Assembly: GCF_963678635.1 (NCBI RefSeq) | Contig: NC_087062.1 | Location: 94,403,845 to 94,467,844, forward strand | Source of the DNA: Symsagittifera roscoffensis | Taxonomy: Eukaryota > Xenacoelomorpha > Acoela > Convolutidae | Length of the DNA stretch: 64,000 nucleotides | Reading direction: 5' to 3' | Shown: positions 59,664 through 64,000 of the stretch, piece by piece | How the letters are laid out: every line of letters begins with the position of its first letter | How positions within the stretch are numbered: the stretch's first letter is position 1 | The notes under the pieces: model-generated | What the model was told of the DNA's origin: nothing | Seen by the model: the letters and a program-made list of their open reading frames with translations, nothing else | Databases searched by the model: none | Translations under genes and position numbers: made by a program

Positions 59664-60687
59664 TAGCACAGAACGTTCTGACCAGTCTTAAAAAATTACA
59701 ACAAAATTATTTTGTGGTGTGACAAAAGAATCTGGGTGAAAAAAACTTCAGAAATTTTGCCAGTCATTATAAAATAAGCAAATTGGAAAACAATTTTTGA
59801 AGGCAAATAACACGAAAAACAAAAAAAATCAAAAAAATATAAATCTATATATTTTTTTAATTTCAATTTTTTTCCCCGAATTTTTGAAGTTTCCGATTTC
59901 CAAGATGAAGCAAAAAAACTCCAAAAACTAACTTCATTTGAGTAACAATAAATTTTCAAGGCTTAAGTTAAGCATAATATAGCTATTGTAAGCCTGCTCA
60001 CTCGCTCGACGAAAAACCAAAAATTTCTGACCAATTTTTCTCGACTTTGAAAAAAATTGTTAATAAAAGTCTGCAAATACCACTGGTAACTATTCTAACT
60101 ATCTAAGTTAAAAAGGAATGAAATAGTGTGTAAAAATAAAAACTGGCCGATTTTTTGAAAGAGCAACTAGTGACGCGAAGTCCACTGGACTTCGTAGAGT
60201 AGACATTAACTGGTACTTGATTAATCTATAGAGGTCAAGGTTAAGAGGTACTAAAATACTAAATCACAACAGTTTTTTATAGTCGTTCAAATTACAACTG
60301 AGAGGACTTTAAAATTTTTCATCACCCAACTCTCTCCGATGGTTATTTGTGGCAGCCGATTTTCCGTGGAAAAAAAAGGAAAAAAACTATTGCAACTACT
60401 GAAAAGAATTGCATCATTTTTCAAGTGTCTCGAATAAATTCAGAGCAATTTTTTTATCTTCATGATTTTCTGGCTGGGTTAAAAAAAAGCATTTTTGTCC
60501 GAATTTTCGAAATTCTCGCGTGCTTGAATATTAAGCTGTGTTTTGCTCAAATAAATAGAAAAATCCCTTTTCGAATGATTTTAAATTCGAATGTTTAAAT
60601 TCGAATGCTGCTAATTTAAGGTTTTCTTTTTCAAAATTTAAATTTTGCTGCAATTTGAAGGAGAAGTTGAATGACAAGATGACAACA
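59664..60687. other. No gene seen
   Basis: AT-rich with chance ORFs. A perfect short hairpin CGAAGTCCACTGGACTTCG lies near 60.18 kb. Confidence 0.4.
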
Positions 60688-61210
60688 TGTTATTACGATT
60701 TTTGAAGAAAGTGACTGAATATTAGTGCTCGAGGTGATTTTTTCTCCAGACAAACTTCGACTTTTTAACTTGCAATTTTCGACGGATTTTTTTTAATAAT
60801 CGAGAGATTTTTTTTGTCTTAAGCTCTATTTCAAAAATATATGTCACCTGTGATCATTTTTTAAAAAATTGAGAGGGTTTAAAGATTGCGAATGTGGCCA
60901 ATTTGGAACAATTAACGCGCGATATATTTCGTGCTATTAACGCGTAAGCAGACATTTAATCCGTAATAGAAATCGTTCCTAATTGGATTTAGACATGCTC
61001 TTTGGTCCAATTAAAACTTAGCTATATGCAGAAGATATGACCTAACACTTCACATAGCGTGTGGAGAAATGATTCTGAAAAAAATTATCAAAAAATTTTT
61101 TCGAATGTTTTGTTTCGAAAATGTCTTATATTAATTCATTTTAAATTTTTCCATAAATGAGAAAACGCAGCCGAAACATCAAGGATTCGCCTTGATACGA
61201 GCAGTTTTGT
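60688..61210 (+). repeat. Helentron-like ~520-bp repeat, copy 8
   Basis: Diverged head near TTACGATTTTTGAAGAAAG, then GTGCTCGAGGTGATTTTTTCTCC, a perfect AACGCGCGATATATTTCGTGC core and the tail GGATTCGCCTTGATACGAGCAG. Confidence 0.65.
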
Positions 61211-61381
61211 ATCTTTTTAAACTTAAGATAGTGTGGGGGGATAGTTTTCAAAAAAAGTCCGGAATTGTTTTTATTTTTTGAATATTTTCTCCATTTATTT
61301 TCGAAGCAAACACTACTCTTTAAACCTTAAAAAAAGCAGTCTGAACATCAAATGTTTCGCTCATATACGAGCAGTCTTGTT
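61211..61381 (+). repeat. Helentron-like repeat, extra 3' end
   Basis: A second tail follows copy 8: AGTGTGGGGGGATAG, then TTAAAAAAAGCAGTCTGAACA and ATACGAGCAGTCTTGTTG. It is a tandem 3'-end-only copy. Confidence 0.55.
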
Positions 61382-63204
61382 GATATTACCTTTAATTAGA
61401 AGTTAATAACTGAAACATTGCTGGCTGCATTTCAGAGTGAGTGTTAAGTTTTTACTTTCAACTGCATATGCGTTGAATGCATACAAAGTTGGAGTTGAAT
61501 TACGCCTTAAAAATAATCCAAATTAGCAGTTTTCATTTTTTGGAAATAACATTGATACCTTTTCAAAAAAGATAGAAGTAAGAAATTTAACGTCTATTTT
61601 GTGCTCATACCACCATTGATAAAAAAAAACGCGAAGCAAAAACTTTTGGTAGTAAAAAATAAGTTCTGTCAACGAAATTGTCCTAAAGAACGAGCCATCC
61701 ACGGGCAAAAAAATTGGTTGGGTTTAGACAGCCGAAGGCGTATTTTTCAAATTCAGTTAATTTCAACGATTTCTTATTCAAATCTATCTGATTAAGTTTT
61801 TTCAAATCTAGATCAATGAATTGTGTTACATGCATAGATTGTAAAAACAAAAGGAAAATTCACGAAAAAAAAATTAATTTTCTAGTTCAACTTAAAATCT
61901 GAAGAGCGAAATGAAATCACTCAGACAATATTGGTAACAAATGTGTGAAAACTGGTGTTGTTTGCACATGGGAGGAAATGAATATCTAATGGCAATTTTA
62001 CTGGAATCCCAAAGCCTGCCTTTCGCAATCATGGTATTTAGAAAAAAAATTATAAAGCATGTTTAGGCATTAAAGCATCTTTGCTATGAGGTTTAAATCA
62101 GATTTACTCAATAATATTTCAACGAAGTTCTCAATAACCATTATAATAACAGCAGAGCACTGAAATTGTAATTTTATAGCTCTTAGACCATTCGAACAAG
62201 ATAGTTAGACAAATTTTACGAGAAAAATAGAAATGTTTCTTCTAAAGAGTCAATTTTTAAAAAGTCAGTTTTGCGAGAAGTTTTTTCGAAGAGTGAAGTT
62301 AAAGAAAGGCATTCAATTTGGCGCCGTATGACAAATAAATAACAATGGTGATCTCACAGGCAGTTGTAAAATTACCAAACTGTCATTTTGTGAACAATTG
62401 TGTTTTTCCTCCTGAAAACAATTTATTGTTATTATTATTATAATAACACCAAGAAACATTTTTCTCATCTCACAAGAAAAAAAAAACAATTCACGATTTT
62501 GCATTTGCAAAAAATATTGTATTTTTATGTAATTTTTTGTACATATTATAAAAATTTTTATATGAGGTTCCAGGTTGCAAAAAAGTACTTTAATATGCCT
62601 ATGTTTTTGAGTATGTTTATGATCTGAATTTTAAATTTTCGTGGTATCTTCAGCTTTTCAGTAAGTTGGATATTTTGATAAAAAGAGACAAAATTTTAGC
62701 TATGAATCAGGAATCGGCTCAAAAAGAAGATGAGAAAAGAATATGAAAGCGCTTCAAAGTATTGACATATGATTTTTCAATCGGCAAAGAAATCTATAGG
62801 CATAAATAAAGGAGAAAGGTAACCTCATTTTTTTTCTTTTTCTTTGTAGTAATAACAAAATACAATCGGAATTGAAAGCTGTCAAAAAAGGTTGAACTCG
62901 CACCAAAAATGGGAGTCATGTTTGAATTTCGCACCATCCCTGCTCGAGGCGCAAATCAAACAAGGAGCCAACGTAGAAACTGCCGTTGGCAGATGAAAAA
63001 CAAAAAGATGGAAAACTCAGCCCCATTCGTTTGATGACAAGGGGTCGTTATCCTAATGCAACCCCAGGAAAAAGTTAATCGGATGTTTTCAAATAATTGT
63101 TCTGTGTTTAGACTGAATGAAGAAAAAGCAATAAAAAAAGCGCGTCTGAACTTGAAGTTGAAATTTAGAGTGACGAAAGGTAATTGTCTATCTTTTTAAA
63201 AGTT
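61382..63204. other. No gene seen
   Basis: AT-rich with short ORFs only; no domain or clear repeat noted. Confidence 0.4.
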
Positions 63205-63537
63205 ACCCAGTCGAATAGAACGAAATTAACAGATATTTGTGCTTGCGGTGCTTTTTTCTTCGCGCAAATTTCTTCAGAATTTTTAACAAGCCATTTTTGA
63301 AGGATTTTTTTTATATCATTTAAAAGGTATTGTTGTCCTGAGCTTAAATTTGAAAAGATATCTCACCTCTGATCATTTTTTTTAAGTTATGGGTTTTAAA
63401 GATGGCCATTATGGCTAATTTGGGGCAGTTAACGCGTAAGCGGAGATTAAATCGGTCTCAGAAATTGTTCCAAACTAGCTGAAGGAAGCTTATTTGCCAT
63501 AATTGAGTTGTTAATAGGAGCGAAATTGGCTCTTTTT
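63205..63537 (+). repeat. Helentron-like repeat, copy 9 (truncated)
   Basis: It has the family body (TTGTTGTCCTGAGCTTAAATTTG, ACGCGTAAGCGGAGATT, GCTTATTTGCCATAATTGA) but ends at a C run near 63540 without the tail. Confidence 0.6.
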
Positions 63538-63779
63538 CCTCCCCCCCCCCACCTGCAAATTTTTACATGTAAATTTGTTGACCATATTGTCTAAATGTTA
63601 TGAAAATTTACATACAGACTAATAAGGCCACGACAAACATATTTGGTCTTCATACTCAACCTCGTAAAACCACTCGTTACAATAATATATTGAAGCTCGT
63701 GTGAGGTGGGGGGGGGGGGAAGGAAATAGAGCCGCGAAATCTATCACTTTGTGTTTTATGTTGCAGCGCAAATATAAAA

Positions 63780-63856
63780 CAAGAAGTACAAATGCATGTA
63801 AACGCAAATGTAAATGTAAGCGAGAGTATAAATGCATATAAATGTAAATGCATATA
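63780..63856 (+). repeat. Imperfect GTAAAT/GCAAAT microsatellite
   Basis: Alternating AAATGTAAATGCAT and ATATAAATG steps run into the tRNA-like head. Confidence 0.5.
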
Positions 63857-64000
63857 GGGACAGTAGCCAAGCGTATACAGGGTGCGTCCCGGCGTGTTCG
63901 GCGCCGGTTCGAATCCCGAATAGGTCATTTCCTTTCTAGCACTCAAATATGCCCCGAACTTGATGGGATGCTCCGTAGCCAAGTTCGACCCCCCAAAGCC
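63857..64000 (+). mobile_element. tRNA-derived SINE-like head (cut by window end)
   Basis: An A-box-like TAGCCAAGCGT (63864-63874) and a perfect B box GGTTCGAATCC (63906-63916) are 42 bp apart, as in tRNA genes. The acceptor and T stems do not pair fully, so this is not a functional tRNA but the promoter head of a SINE. The tail lies past the window. Confidence 0.55.

Noticed and set aside
8755-61380. Hammerhead ribozyme in the CCCTGATACGAG tail of the 520-bp repeat
   Set aside because: The hammerhead core CUGANGA and the matching GAAA are absent. The hairpin fits a Helentron-type 3' end better.
63857-63930. Functional tRNA gene
   Set aside because: The B box is perfect, but the acceptor stem does not pair, the T stem has mismatches and the D-loop GG is missing.

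Overview
This is eukaryotic, very probably invertebrate metazoan, DNA. It is AT-rich, has spliceosomal introns up to 4.6 kb, and is dominated by interspersed and tandem repeats. Host genes are an anion-type Cys-loop receptor and a tandem cluster of secreted LDLa plus C-type-lectin-like genes. The species cannot be named from the sequence. Receptor exon lengths (68 and 83 bp at the expected places) match the ancient GABA-A/glycine receptor gene layout.

Layout. 1-5.4 kb: the 3' part of an env-bearing retroelement on the + strand. It has an Env-like glycoprotein ORF open at the window edge, then a second 597-codon ORF of unknown function joined to it by an ATGA stop/start overlap. A 79-bp intron-like unit follows directly after the second stop, then a long noncoding A/C-rich tail and a putative polypurine tract and 3' LTR. 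5.4-13.3 kb: no host gene recognised; it holds repeats, including the first copies of a ~520-bp family with Helentron-like ends and a 1.09-kb TA-flanked inverted-repeat element. 13.3-14.5 kb (-): the decayed remains of a protein-primed family B DNA polymerase of the Polinton/Maverick type. 15.3-25.3 kb: four tandem ~2.7-kb units, each with a lectin gene on the - strand. Only the unit 4 gene (24302-25093) is intact; the others carry stops, frameshifts or a 3' deletion. 25.3-33.4 kb: repeat relics and one weak hypothetical ORF.

33.4-45.8 kb (-): seven exons of the Cys-loop receptor, from loop D through TM4, 553 codons that join in frame. The signal peptide and first N-terminal exons were not found. 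Its introns host a ~2.6-kb foldback structure, a hAT-like MITE with an 8-bp target duplication, and several Helentron-like copies. 46.7-55.0 kb: an 8.3-kb minisatellite of 24-bp units with 140-bp and 1,082-bp higher-order periods, ending in a 200-bp N gap. 57.1-59.7 kb: three tandem ~837-bp units. The window ends in more repeat copies and a tRNA-derived SINE-like head.

The genes do not form a pathway. The receptor and the one intact lectin are the functional host candidates. Most of the rest is mobile DNA and its debris. The most novel-looking items are the second ORF downstream of env with its coupled start and adjacent intron, the Helentron-like family with its hairpin ends, and the three-level minisatellite.
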